DNA from: Lyophyllum atratum
Taxonomy: Eukaryota > Basidiomycota > Agaricomycetes > Agaricales > Lyophyllaceae
Length of the DNA: 64,000 nucleotides
Direction of reading: 5' to 3'
Assembly: GCA_014905825.1 (NCBI GenBank)
Contig: JACGCN010000012.1
Coordinates: 744,001 to 808,000, forward strand
Below, piece after piece: positions 1 through 12,196 of this stretch. Each line of letters starts with the position of its first letter. The first letter of the stretch is position 1. The position numbers were made by a program, and so were the translations under genes. Under the pieces are notes generated by a model. The model was not told the origin of the DNA, searched no databases, and worked only from the letters and a program-made list of their open reading frames with translations.

Positions 1-3000
1 GGCGTTCAGTCTGATAAAGAGATTCTCCTGCTCACCGCTGGCAATACCGAAGCGTACAAGGAGGCATTCTCAGCTAGTCTCGAGGAGGCAGCTAAACTTG
101 GCATTTTCACGCGACACCAAGCTCTGGAGTACATTGGAAGCCGAGTCAAGATCAATCGACGCGTCATGGGCCCCCGACGTCCAGCATGGGAGGAAGCACT
201 CGAGGCGCTTGCCACTATTGTCCTCGCCCACGTCCCTGTTAATGGTCTTGACTTCCGCTCTAAAGCCATTTTTGTCGCCACGATGACTCGTCGCGTATTA
301 ATGGCCATGGACGACGAAAAGATGGTCGACGACCGAGATTATGTTGGGAATAAACGTTTGGAACTGTGAGTACTCTCCATCCCTTTTCCCCTTCCTGTTC
401 TTCAATTGTCTTCTCAGGGCAGGTCAACTGCTTGCCCTACTCTTCGAAGATCTCTTCAAGACGTACAATACTAACTTGAAGTCCGCGATCGACAAAGTTC
501 TCAAGAAGCCCTCGAGGACAAGCGAGTTCGACGCTTTCAATACTATGCAGTTTCAAGGGGATCATCTGACCTCGGGATTCGTTCGTGCCATCTCTACCGG
601 GAATTGGTCGTTGAAGCGGTTCAAGATGGAGCGCGCAGGAGTCACACATGTGCTCAGTCGCCTGAGTTTTATCTCCGCGCTGGGCATGATGACCCGAATC
701 TCTTCTCAGTTTGAGAAGACGAGGAAGGTCAGCGGTCCAAGAGCGTTACAACCAAGTCAATGGGGTGTTCTCTGCCCCAGTGACACGCCTGAGGGGGAGG
801 CTTGTGGCCTGGTGAAGAACTTGGCGCTAATGACCCACATCACAACTGATGTGGACGAGGAACCGATTGTAAGGCTTGCCTTCATGCTCGGTGTGGAAGG
901 TATGTCCTGTCACCGACACGTGTACGACTAATGATAGACGATATTCTTTTCCAGACATCAGCTTGGCTACAGGAACGGAGATATACGGTCCTCATACCTT
1001 TGTCGTGAACGTGAACGGTACTATCATTGGCCTCACTCGGTATCCTACTCGCTTCGTGGCGCAATTCCGCAAGCTTCGGCGTGCTCGACGCATGAGCGAG
1101 TTCGTGAGTATCTATATCAATCATCATCATCATGCAGTGCACATCGCTAGCGATGGTGGCCGAATCTGTCGGCCTATCATTATCGTGGAAGATGGCCGAC
1201 CGAAGGTTACGTCGGAACATATTGTTGTAAGATTGGATTTCAAGTGGAATCCGGATCCCGGTACTTACTTCCCGCCTTAGCATCTCAAGAAAGGCACCGT
1301 CACTTTTGATGATTTCCTACGGAAGGGCCTTGTGGAGTATCTTGATGTGAACGAGGAGAACGATACCTATATCGCGCTTTACGAATCGGACATCGTCCCT
1401 ACCACGACGCATCTAGAGATCGAGCCATTTACCTTGCTCGGTGCCGTTGCTGGACTCATCCCGTATCCCCATCACAACCAATCACCGCGGAATACCTACC
1501 AATGCGCCATGGGAAAACAAGCTATTGGTGCAATTGCCTACAACCAGCTTAACCGAATTGACACCCTCCTCTATCTCTTGGTGTATCCTCAGCAGCCTAT
1601 GGTGAAAACAAAGACTATCGAGCTGGTTGGATACGATCGCCTTCCGGCCGGCCAAAACGCGACAGTGGCAGTTATGAGTTTCTCCGGCTATGATATCGAA
1701 GATGCACTAATCTTAAACAAGGTTAGACGCTATCTGATTCCTCACGGGAGGCTACTAACTCCTAGTCCATAGGCCAGCCTCGACCGTGGATACGGGAGAT
1801 GTCAAGTCCTGCGGAAGAATGCAACTCTTATCCGAAAATATCCTAATGGCACGTGAGTTAACGACATCCTTTACGAGAATCCTGTTCGCGTCAGGTCCTA
1901 ACCCCTTCGAAAGGTTCGATCGCCTAGCCGACGCGCCCATCGACGAAAACGGGCAAGTTGCCAAAAAATATGACATCATTCAGATGGACGGATTGGCAGG
2001 CGTCGGGGAGCGTGTCGATCCCGGTGACATATACATCAATAAGCAGTCTCCGACGAACGCGACGGATAACACTTTCACTGGGCAGGCCGCATCAGTGCCC
2101 TACAAGAATACGCCCATGACCTACAAATCACCCGTGGCCGGGAATATCGATAAAGTCATGATAAGCGACACTGAAAACGACCAGACGCTCATCAAGGTCC
2201 TGATCCGCCAGACACGGAGACCAGAGCTTGGTGACAAGTTTTCCTCGCGGCATGGGCAGAAAGGTGTTTGCGGCCTCATTGTAAATCAGGAGGATATGCC
2301 CTTCAATGATCGTGGAATCAATCCGGGTAAGTCGCATCCCAAAATAAACCCTGACAATGAGGACGCGCTCAACTGTCTGTCCAGATACCATCATGAACCC
2401 CCACGGGTTCCCATCCCGAATGACTGTGGGGAAGATGATTGAGCTATTGGCTGGAAAGGTGACGTTTATGACACGATGTGGACACAACTTTCTTACGAGT
2501 TATTAGGCTGGTGTGCTCAGCGGCAGTCTCCAATATGGCACTGCATTCGGCGGTTCCAAAGTAAGTACTAAATCTCTCAGAATAGATGTATGCTTAGTCT
2601 GATTTCGCATTAGGTGGAAGATATGAGTCGCATATTGATCGAGAATGGCTTCAGCTACGCTGGTAAAGATATGCTGACCAGTGGCATTACTGGCGAGCCT
2701 CTCGAGGCATATGTTTATTTTGGGCCTATCTATTATCAGGTCAGCTTTGACAGCGTTTCAGGTTTCAGATGATATGGTCGCTCAACGGATTTTCATTTTT
2801 ACAGAAGCTAAGTAAGCCGCTATAACGTTGACGTTTCTATCCCATCTCACTGTCATTCTCAAGAGCACATGGTGATGGACAAAATGCACGCTCGCGCAAG
2901 GTGGGGCTTGATATCCTACCAAACGCCGAACGTCTCCTTCTGACATTTCCCTTGCGAATTCAGAGGGCCTCGTGCTACGCTGACTCGTCAACCAACGGAA

Positions 3001-3344
3001 GGTCGGTCTCGAGAAGGTGGTCTACGGTTAGGTGAGATGGAGCGAGACTGCCTTATCGGATACGGTGCAACCCAACTGCTACTTGAACGCTTGATGATTT
3101 CCTCCGACAAGTTCGAGGTCAACGCCTGCGAAGAATGTGGTCTCATGGGATACAACGGCTGGTGTACCTATTGCAAGAGCTCCAAGAAGATGGCACAGTT
3201 GACCATTCCATATGCGGCGAAGCTGTTGTTCCAGGAGGTACGTGTTCCTGTGCCGAGTGCGCTAATCCTGATCCTCATTGATTACTTGTTCACTAGCTAA
3301 TGGCCATGAACGTCGTACCTCGGCTCGTGCTCGACGACGCTTGA
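1..3344 (+). CDS. RPC2: DNA-directed RNA polymerase III second-largest subunit (5' partial)
   Basis: This is the Pol III subunit (RET1/RPC128 in yeast) that forms one side of the active-site cleft and transcribes tRNA and 5S genes in the nucleus. The window opens inside the gene, in frame. Exons by eye: 1-365, 418-899, 955-1226, 1281-1721, 1773-1852, 1914-2326, 2385-2458, 2507-2560, 2614-2739, 2805-2811, 2864-2900, 2964-3237, 3297-3344; all junction phases agree. Visible hallmarks are the fork/lobe stretch [20 protein letters not shown], the hybrid-binding [17 protein letters not shown], and the C-terminal zinc site CEECG...CTYC. The protein ends [11 protein letters not shown]. The choice of Pol III over Pol I or II rests on the [16 protein letters not shown] and C-terminal wording. 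Exon 10 is only 7 nt. The reading frame is intact throughout. Confidence 0.95.
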
Positions 3345-3817
3345 TGTGCACCGCGGGCTCCTCACACCACTGGCGATTCATCGCCTTTCGATGATACTGC
3401 GCATTATCTATCGCCGTTCAAACTACAGGATTGCAAATTTCGCATTGTTTGGAACCCGGCAGATTTGAGATAGCGTCTGGTGACCCTGTCGTTTGGGGTT
3501 GGAGAGTGGCGTGATCCAGAATACAAGATATTATTCGTATGTAAATGACCTGACATGTGTACGACGTACCATTTGCTGCGACACACCCACGAAATTAAAT
3601 CCAGATCGCAAGGATGGAATAAGTCTCCATGGGATAGATCACTCGATTGACAGTGAGCAGTGATGATGGTAGTCGCGCAAGGTCGCCACCTGGGGTTTCA
3701 GCAGGGGCCGACTGGCGCGCGGGGTTAGGCGGTCATGTGACGGCTGTAAGGATCACACTTCCCGCACTGGACAGCTTTCTGTTCCTCACCATACCCGGGC
3801 GCCTCAGGTTCAGAGCA
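3345..3817. other. Intergenic, RPC2 3' to UBC7 5'
   Basis: No convincing gene. It holds the RPC2 3' flank and the UBC7 upstream region. The short open stretch running into UBC7 from about 3647 has no initiator context better than the ATG at 3818. Confidence 0.6.
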
Positions 3818-4702
3818 ATGGCTGGAAGAAGCTCAACCAGTGCGACGGCGTTGCGTCGCCTCATGACTGAATACAAGCAGTTGACCTCAGGGGGTACGAT
3901 TTCAAGCGAATCTCCAATTACTACGCCTTTTGATGACGTTCTCATGCTAGGCTCTCCCGATGGGATGTTTACTGCCGGTACTATGCATCCACCTTCTACA
4001 TTGTTTGCAAATTGATTCTGTCGCGCACAGGTCCGATCTCCGAATCTGACTTCTTCACATGGGAGGCACTCATCTGTGGCCCCAAAGACACGCCCTTCGT
4101 AAGCAAAGCCCGCCGGCCAGCTCGGTGGCCGTAGATCGCGCTAGAAACATTCACTTACATGTTTCCAGGAAGGCGGTGTATTCGCAGCGAAACTGACGTT
4201 TGTGCGTTGTGTAATCCCACCAGGTTTTGACACACCAAGTAGACTCACGATTGACTCACAACTCTCACAGCCATCCGACTATCCCCTATCCCCATTCAAG
4301 ATGAAATTCGACCCCCCGCTATTCCACCCGAACAGTGAGATAAAGACTTTATAGCGCTGTCTTGTCGCTGATGGGATATTTTAGTCTATGCCGATGGGAA
4401 TGTCTGCATCTCGATACTACACACGCCTGGGGACGACCCTACCATGTATGAACAAGCATCGGAGCGTTGGAGTCCCGTTCAGAGCGTCGAAAAGGTCATA
4501 CTGAGTGTCATATCAATGCTTGCAGGTAAGCTAAAGCTGTCCACCTGCATCTTATGGTTCTATAACCGATCACACCGCTTTCAATCAAGAACCGAACCTC
4601 GAGAGTGGTGCAAACATTGATTGTTGCAAGTTGTACCGAGACAATCGAGAAGAATACGAGAGGTTAGTACGAGAATCTATGAAGGAACAACTAGGGTTAT
4701 AG
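3818..4702 (+). CDS. UBC7: Ubiquitin-conjugating enzyme E2, UBC7/UBE2G2 type
   Basis: E2 enzyme of ER-associated degradation; it accepts ubiquitin on a cysteine and passes it to substrates with ER ligases. Seven exons: 3818-3893, 3951-3977, 4031-4098, 4169-4201, 4271-4334, 4385-4525, 4590-4702, giving 173 residues, normal for the family. The start [20 protein letters not shown] matches the family N-terminus (TALKRLMAEYK). The catalytic cysteine lies in [15 protein letters not shown]. The acidic loop after it ([19 protein letters not shown]) is the insertion typical of UBC7/UBE2G. The C-terminus KEQLGL matches the usual SLGL end and argues that no intron interrupts the last exon. It is convergent with the oxidase gene, with only 82 bp between stop codons. 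Confidence 0.94.
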
Positions 4703-4784
4703 AATGCAGGATATCAATGTATAATCAGTGCACTTGTGATATATAATGTAGGTATTACTATTAGTGCGGTTTAGTATGCTTGAT

Positions 4785-6489
4785 TTAAACAGGGCGTGAT
4801 TTGAACACCCTTCCACTAATTGGCATTCCTAAAATGTGTCGTTGAATGTATTGGTTGCGAAACATGCCGTTTGGGTCAACGTCCTGGATGACTTTTATGA
4901 AATTGTCAAAGAACGGGTATAATTTCCGAAGGGCGTCCGGCTGAAGTTGATGAGCTTTCGCCCAATGTGGCCGACCCTGATGCCGAGTCACGATGGTTTC
5001 GTAACCACTGAAGTATCGTCGATAAGGTACGTTAAATCCGTATGGCCTGAAAGCATAGTCTAGGTCAGAGGACAGTAAGTTAAGAAGGCAAAACACTCAC
5101 TTGTATTGTACTATTCCGATCCAGCATGTCCGCTGACCGTTGCTGGGGCTAAGCCAGATATCATCAGGTGCAGTGAAACGAATTTCCACCGGGACGTGGG
5201 GACGGATGCCATTAGGGTCCATGCTTTCCTGTTCTAACCATGTCCGAATCTCACGAAGACATCCTTCTGACTCCTCGTAAGGAACAGCCCACTCCGTTGT
5301 GTGCTGTGGATACTAATGATGCATCTACATCAGTAGGCGGCCGCTGAATCTAGACTGGAAAACATACTCGACAATCCACATTGAAGATTATATGGCTGTC
5401 ATCGACGCCGACAGTCCGCGAGCTGATTAACCAGCAGATATAATGTGAAATCCAAGTGTTGAGGAACAAGAAATATCGAGCGATGAACATGAACAGCTGA
5501 GTGACATGGTGTCCAAAGAATGTGTTCCGCCACCAGTTAACGGCCGGATTTCTCGGCTGCGATGTAAAGTCAATACTTGCGAGCCTCGGATAACCTGGGG
5601 TACACACCTCGTCAGAACGATCCGAATAACTGCAACGCACAGTGTCCGACGCCGGATACCACCAGAACCGGACATGCTGTGCTGAATAGACAAGCTCGTC
5701 ATACCGTTTCATGAATTCGTCGAACGGTAGCGATTCCTGTATTTCTTTAAGTCGAAACGCAGGCTCCACCGCAAGTTGAATGTTGAGAATAAAGCCTGTC
5801 GCTCCGAGCCCACAGACCGAGGCAATGAACAAGTCCGGTCGTTCGTTGCTGGAGCAAAAAACGCGAGAGCCGTCGGCTAATAGCAGAGTCAAGCCCATGA
5901 CATGAGTTGACATTACGCCGTACCCGATGCCTGAGCCGTGGGTGGCAGTTGTGACGACCCCGGCGAGGGTTTGGTCCGAAATAGAGCCTACATTGATCAT
6001 GGCCAAATTATGTCGTGCAAGCTGCGCGTGGAGATCGTTGAGGGTGATCCCACCCTGGGCCACGACATAGAGCTTCTCGGCGTTGACCTGGGACAATTGA
6101 GAAGCATGTTAGCATTCGGAGAAGGAAGATAGCATGGATCGGCTGAATTAAACAGCACCAAACATAAGAAGCTTAAATCGTACCTCCAGCAAACGGTTCA
6201 ATTTTGTCGTGCGTAGCATGAATCCGTCCGTACACGCAAGATCACTGGGACTATGACCGACCCCGACAGCCTTGACAACCTTGCCCTCGCGGCGAGCAAG
6301 CTCCACGATAAGTTCACACTGCCATTCATTTTCCGGCTCAAAGACAGCGAGAGGGGTGGAATGATAAGTCTTGCCCCAATTGGTGAATTTTGCCCGTGGA
6401 GATGTGGGGTCGAGAGTTATGGGCTGGAGAAGGCGGTACAAGTTCTGCAAAGGAATTTCGCTGGGACGTGCAGTCAGTTGAATGGGCAT
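4785..6489 (-). CDS. ALO1: D-arabinono-1,4-lactone oxidase
   Basis: Flavoprotein that makes D-erythroascorbate from D-arabinono-1,4-lactone, using oxygen, at the mitochondrial outer membrane in yeast. Four exons (descending): 6489-6184, 6087-5368, 5303-5101, 5046-4785; 496 residues against about 526 in yeast. The FAD-binding PCMH-type domain fills the first half, with GVGHSPSDL carrying the His expected to bind FAD covalently and THGSGIGYG further on. The C-terminal aldonolactone oxidase domain has the signature HWAK (in RPHWAKAH). Start: ATG at 6489, giving MPIQLTARPSEIPL. No obvious membrane helix is needed for the call. Frame intact, splice phases agree. Confidence 0.93.
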
Positions 6490-7153
6490 GGCTGACTGTG
6501 ATAGAAATTCGACGAACTTTTTTTCGCTTTATAAAGTTTCTGAAGCTCTGATGTAGATGTGACGCTAACCGATCGATCGCAGCCTTTCCGGGCGGGTTGA
6601 GTAAGGTTGAGTAGCGGCGTGGGCCGGAGTTATTGAACCTCGGCATCGGCCGGATAGCCTCTGGACCAACCAGCGTCTAAAAGCGGCTCAGCGATCTCGA
6701 CATCCATGCTGGTCTGGGAGGCCGGAAACCAGGTACCGAAGCGCATGCCGATGGGAATCCATGCGACCACAAGGAGCAACCGGCCAAGCAATAACTCATA
6801 TCAATCCTACCAGCAAAAGGTAGATCAGCAGTTGTCGGCTTTGAAGCTCGAAAAAGTATCGTCGCAACGAACCGTTATTAATAGTCTGGACCCGTGCATC
6901 GATAGCCAAGCACAGATCTCCTCATAATGGCGAGATTAAGAGACCACTTTCGCAAACTTCCATGGTCGTGATGGATAAGTAACTTTGGGTGTGCGATGTG
7001 GACGGAGGATTGAAAGTAAACAAGCACATGGCTCTCCGCCGGTGAAATCCAGACCATGCATTAGACAAAATCAAGTATATACAGACCATATCCACGTAAA
7101 ATCCCAATAAATTAAAGCATGGCAGCCATTAACTCAGAAAGTCAAAAGTAACC
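6490..7153. other. Intergenic
   Basis: Apart from the candidate TATA above I see no gene. Short open frames here have neither splice structure nor recognisable domains. It serves as upstream region of the oxidase gene and 3' flank of the Hsp70-like gene, both on the minus strand. Confidence 0.6.
6528..6536 (-). promoter_or_regulatory. Possible TATA-like element upstream of the ALO1-type gene
   Basis: TTTATAAAG lies about 40 bp upstream of the ATG at 6489. It reads the same way on both strands. The short distance would leave almost no 5' leader, so this is only a candidate. Confidence 0.25.
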
Positions 7154-10100
7154 CTATAGTGCGCACCTCGCGTCAGTGGTTATCAAAGTCAAATAGAAAG
7201 AACCGCCGAACCTTCCCCATTCCTGGTTGTTGTACAGCAGGATTCCACGGACTTCGGCACTATCCAATTCCAGCCCCAACTCGAATTCTATTCAAGTTAG
7301 GTCAGGTCCATTGGGTATGTAAGGTCTCTCACCAGTATAAAAGCCGCCGGCCTGAGGTATAGCAGCGTTCTGCTGGAATGTGGGAAGAGAAGAAAGATCG
7401 ACGGTCCATTTACACAGTTCGGAGGTTTCCCCTTCATCCGTGTACCGCATAATCTTTTCTGTATCGCTTGTGTACAGCACAGCAATGAATGTCGAATCTA
7501 TTCAGCGATGAGAAAATTATTCTCTATGGTCTTAGCTAAGATAACGTACCTTGGTTGCTCTGCGAGTATTTGCTGACAATGATACGTCAAATGACAGGAT
7601 GCCGAAAGAATTGAGTCATGCGTACCAAAATTTCGTAGTCAAACGTTGGCTAGGGTCGCAAGTCAGGACCACATGGGAAGAAAATAACGGTAAACAAGAC
7701 ACTCACCCTTTCCGAAGAATAGCTCCCTTTGACACCAGGTACTGTAACCTGCAGGGGACCGAGCCGCCGGCAAGTTGAGATCCGCGAGAAGAAAGAAGTC
7801 AGGGTGGCGTACCTGTTTTCGCAAATCGGAACACCTGCGTCATTGTTTCTGATGTAGGCAGGTCGTTTTAGCCAATCCTCTTGGTCCGCAGGCAGTTTGA
7901 CCTAATGGAAGAGGAAATGAGTGGATCTGGCATATAATTAATCTATGATGGCTGGTGCCTACTCTCATAATATACGACCTCGGTGCAATAACACTGGAAA
8001 CGAGAGTTCGGCGAGCCAAACCATATCGTGCTGCCCCGCGAAGGGTTGCTGTATCCGCATCGGCGGGTCTAGCAATGACCTTGATTCTGGACGAAAATTG
8101 TTCCTGACCAAAACATGTCAGAACCAAGCAGGTCAATTCTCTTGATGCCTATTTTACCCACCTCGACTCGTTGTTTCAAGTATTCACTGCCTGCAAAACC
8201 TCCCACGAGCAGAAGCGCATCAATCCTCTGATCAAGTTTCCGGATTTGTTCTTCAATGAGGTGCAACACCTGTCAATAGAAGGAGATCTTTCAGAATGAT
8301 ATCTCGGCCGCAAACGGAGCATCAAACCTCCCCGACAACGGGATCGAAGACTTCTCGGCGTAACAGATTGCCAGGGATGGTCAATTGCCCGTCGATAAGG
8401 CCGACAGAGGAATCGTGTGGATCCTCGACATTGAAACATGTAAAATGGAACATATTCTCTGAAATGGGAGTTAACAAACAGAGAAACTTTCTTTTTGGGC
8501 ACCCTACACGTACGGTCATCGCTGACACCACCATACGATATTTTTTCAGTTTCACTGAAGGAATGCACTAGACAATCATATTTCAACGCCGTGAAGATAG
8601 GAGCATATAAATACTTACTAAAGTAAGCCAAAGAAGCAGGATCGAGATGAGCTGGGTGTTCTCCCAAAAGGGCCTGTTCGATCACTTATCAGAGAAGAAG
8701 CAGTCAGGGCAATTCAAACGCTACCTTGACAAGTTCCCGGAAACGCAGATCAAGGAACAAGCTACCGCAGTTAGACCCAGAGCGCGCGCACATTTCAGCA
8801 ATCTCAAGGTTAGCCATTTGTCCAATGATCTAGAACCGCGAGGTCAGGATGCGAAGCCGAAGGAGCTGGAGTATGATGTCAGAAGGAAACTAACCTTGTA
8901 AACAGCCTACACAAATCCCGATCAATACCGGTATTAATATGGAGAAGATAAATTGGCACTGACTAAATCCACCGTGCCTCCTCCCGCATCGACCACGATG
9001 AAGTTTTGCGAAGGCTTGAGATGATGCAGGTCGGTCAGATGGGCACAGTGAACAGCTGCCGCTTCAGGTTCTGTGATGATTCGGAGTCGATCTCGCCAGT
9101 TGACGTCTCCAGCCCTGGCACTTTGCACAAGCCCAGCTGCTATCGCCGCTTCACGCATGATATCACATCCTTTCCCATCCCATGCGGCAGGAACAGTCAA
9201 CCAGACGTCGGCAGAGTCTATGAGAGATGTCAACGTGAATTGCCTCGAGAAATGATAGGGGGTGACGTACTTAAATCGGCGACTGCGCCTATCTCACGGG
9301 TAATCTGCTCTTTGGCATATTCCCACAAGCAGCTAAGAAAGTCTACGATGAGGTCGATAGCCTTCTTTCCAGGCTTATAAAACAAATATCGTTGGTCTCT
9401 TATCATTCTTATCAGAGATGCCAACACGGACCGGCAGCTGTGGGAGGCGAGGGTCTATGGTGGACTCGTCACGAAGCGCGTGAGGTTCCAAGAACAATTT
9501 GAACCATTCGCAGCGTGTTGTTCCTGGCATTGGGTGAGCATTCTTGGCTTCCAGTCCCCAGGCAAGGATTCTCCCATGTTCGTCATAAAGAAGGCATGTA
9601 GGAATCTATTATTGCAACCAATCAGCGAGTAACTGATTGCCAAAAGGAAGAGCGGCTTGCCTTACGGAAAGTCTCAAAGGACCCTGGCCAATTGAGGATC
9701 TGCTGGACTTGACCGCCAGCAATGCGAGAAGATCCGTAGGCCTGAGGAACTGTCAGCTAAAATGATATCTACTTGTGGCCGATATCTACGCACTACACCG
9801 GAGAAGGTCGTCCCTATATCCAAGATTAGTGGAAAGACATGACGAGGAATAAAGCGGGTACCAAAGTCGATCGAAACTGACATCTTGCCCTCATCAGGTG
9901 GGGACGCCACCTGCGATGGCGAAAAGCCAATTGAAACAGGTGGTGGAGGACTTCCTGAGCTATAAGACGTGTGATGTGCTGATCCTGGCCGCGCCAACGG
10001 TTCATTCATGGATGAAAACCCGGTTGACGCATTGAAGACTGAACCATTATATGAATGCCCATTTGCCAGTGGTGGGGAGGTTGATTGTGTATAGCCACCG

Positions 10101-10324
10101 AACTGGTTCGGTGGAGGCGTAAAGGTTTGCCCCCAAGCTCCGTTTTGTGCTCCGTTGTGTGCATGAGCTGGCGGTGGAGTCGAGATCGTCGGCTGCTGGA
10201 AGGCTTGAGGCGATTTCTCTAGTCCAGGATGCAGACCAGGCTGTTGAGTGACTGTACCCTGGTAGAAAGGCGTGGGCTGTTGTGGAACAGCCGTGTCGTT
10301 AGCGGGCTCGCCGCAACAACCCAT
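7154..10324 (-). CDS. HSPA12-like Hsp70-family ATPase with long N-terminal extension
   Basis: Divergent Hsp70-family protein of the HSPA12-like group that is expanded in Agaricomycetes; client and partners unknown. Nineteen exons (descending): 10324-9862, 9813-9794, 9741-9661, 9605-9432, 9373-9271, 9217-8964, 8906-8895, 8829-8725, 8673-8619, 8567-8514, 8458-8328, 8269-8162, 8103-7963, 7901-7813, 7748-7707, 7649-7626, 7572-7550, 7497-7333, 7287-7154; they sum to exactly 726 codons. Residues 1 to about 148 are a Pro/Gln/Ser-rich low-complexity extension starting MGCCGEP. The ATPase part shows phosphate-1 SIDFGTTFSGVAYGS, phosphate-2 IVVDAGGGTVDLAVYK and adenosine motif LLLVGGFAGSEYL. The substrate-binding half is poorly conserved. 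Exons of 12, 20, 23 and 24 nt occur, and intron 3 has a GC donor. Frame intact. Confidence 0.88.
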
Positions 10325-10559
10325 CGTGAGCTCGTGAACGTTGACAGAGGCCGAACAGGCGCCCGAAACCTTTCAAACCAGCCATCACAGCCTCGTGAGG
10401 AGCTGTTAAGCGCTTGTGCCTGGGTGGCTGTGCATCGTTTGCGGTTGCAGACATGTCACGACTGTAGCGAACTTGACGCACTCGATAGGTGAAAAATAAC
10501 TGACTTGTGTGTGTGTGAAGGCCGGCAACAGTGCATCAAGCTCAAGCTTCATCGGCAGA
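10325..10559. other. Upstream region of the Hsp70-like gene
   Basis: Short non-coding stretch between the ATG at 10324 (minus strand) and the unresolved block to the right. No motif stands out. Confidence 0.5.
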
Positions 10560-12030
10560 AGGTTAGTTAACGACCTGGGAACGTCCGGAAACTGAAGGCT
10601 CCCGTCATGCCGAGCATCTTGTTCTGATAAATTAGATCTACGTACAGTTTCGGATTGCTGGGGAAGTTTTGCAGCAAAGTACTCGAAGTGGTCTTACCTC
10701 ACTGTGAAGAAGATCTATCCCTGTCGTGTAGAGTTTTTTCCAGACCCCAGCCGGCTAGCCAGGCTCGATACGGACCAGGTCTCAGCACATGAATACGAAT
10801 ACCAAGGTTGGACCAAAACCAAACAGGAACCAAAGGGAGAATGTGCCGCGTCGGTCCTAGGCACTGCGCATCGTATCGCATAGCCTATGGTAGTAGATTC
10901 GAAGGGTCGGACATAGCATCCCTACCAACATGAGATCATTACACCCAGGACGAGGGTTCACTGAGAAATTGATATCATCGGCCGCAATACAGACGCCTTC
11001 GAAGCTTAAGTGACCGCGGCTTAGATGTTGTGGGCCGAAGTCTTGCTCGAAAAATCGTGAGACAAACTTACCTGCGAATCAGTATCGTCAGGAAGTCCTA
11101 GAGAAACTCGGATCGACCCGTATCACACATGTATCCGTCTGTCCATCTGGGAAGTCGACGAAAGACTGCGTGCGGACATTTGCGTACGGAGGAAGAAGGC
11201 GCAGCCCGGGCAAAGGTTGTAGCCGACCAACAGCACCAGGAAGGAAGACCACATGGCTGTCGGACTCCATGGATGTCTCTGAGCCATCCCAGAAATATTT
11301 CGTGAGATCATTAGCGATTGTAAAGATATGGATGTCCCCTCCCATCAAGTCATGCCAGGTTTTTCCGGATAGCCAGCACGTTTGAGTGATCTAGAACCAG
11401 CGAGCTGGCCATTATCCTGGAAATACCCGTCGTTGGCGCATGTCAGGGACGTACCATATTGTTCTCGTCGACCAGATACGAACGGGGACAAGGTTCTTAC
11501 CGCCGGGAAAATTTGTATCATATACGGGTCATCAGATACTGCAGAAGAGAACTCTACCCCACAGGGGGTCGCCGGAGACCCCGTATCAACGGAAGGGAAG
11601 GAAAGTACATTTTCCGGAAGGGAATCCGTAACTCCAAGCAACGGGGAAAGATGTTAATTCCGTGATGGATGAGGAGGACATCGCTTGAGACACCTCGCGG
11701 AGGCAGTCGAAAATTATCGTAGACAGGGGTTTCCGTACGTCGGGAGGTTAAAAAATACAAGGTCGAAGTGCTTGGAATGAATTATCGCAATCGCTGATAG
11801 TGAGTTATAGATGGTAGCCACAAGTATGATAACTTGGACTTCTTATCCTTGAAGAAAGCTCAGAATAATTAGAACAAGAAACCACGAGTCATTGCGTGTC
11901 GCTTTCCCCGAACAACGGCATAACATGTGTAAAAGCCCTGCGAGGTTGAAACTGACGTACCGCTCCGTGGTTGTACTCAAAATCAAGAATATAGGCGCAA
12001 ATGAGGAGCACTGCACATGGTAAAAAGTCG
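10560..12030 (-). other. Unresolved coding-like region, perhaps a decayed multi-exon gene
   Basis: The minus strand carries several open pieces that read like real protein but that I could not join into one model. The clearest is 11348-11088, with HIFTIANDLTKYFWDG and VVFLPGAVGRLQPLPGLRL, running on to FVDFPDGQTDTCVIRVDP. After it the sense continues in another frame (LGLPDDTDSQ, then a GTAAGT donor at about 11071, then FFEQDFGPQHLSRGHLSFEG). Upstream pieces are around 11641-11380 and 12050-11960 (EIGILAHPFDFLPCAVLLI, hydrophobic). I do not recognise the family. The change of frame without an intron suggests either a consensus indel or decay. Direction is inferred from where the open pieces and donors fall. 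Confidence 0.35.
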
Positions 12031-12196
12031 AAAGGGTGGGCGAGGATGCCGATCTCGGAACGGGCGGAGTTTTAACAATAGGATCCGTTCAATGACACAC
12101 TGATCCCATTGTATCCTTCAACCACCTCAACCTCACGCGTAACTCAGAGCTCTAGACGTCCTCGCTACCCGGCATCAGCGTCGAAGACCGAACCTT

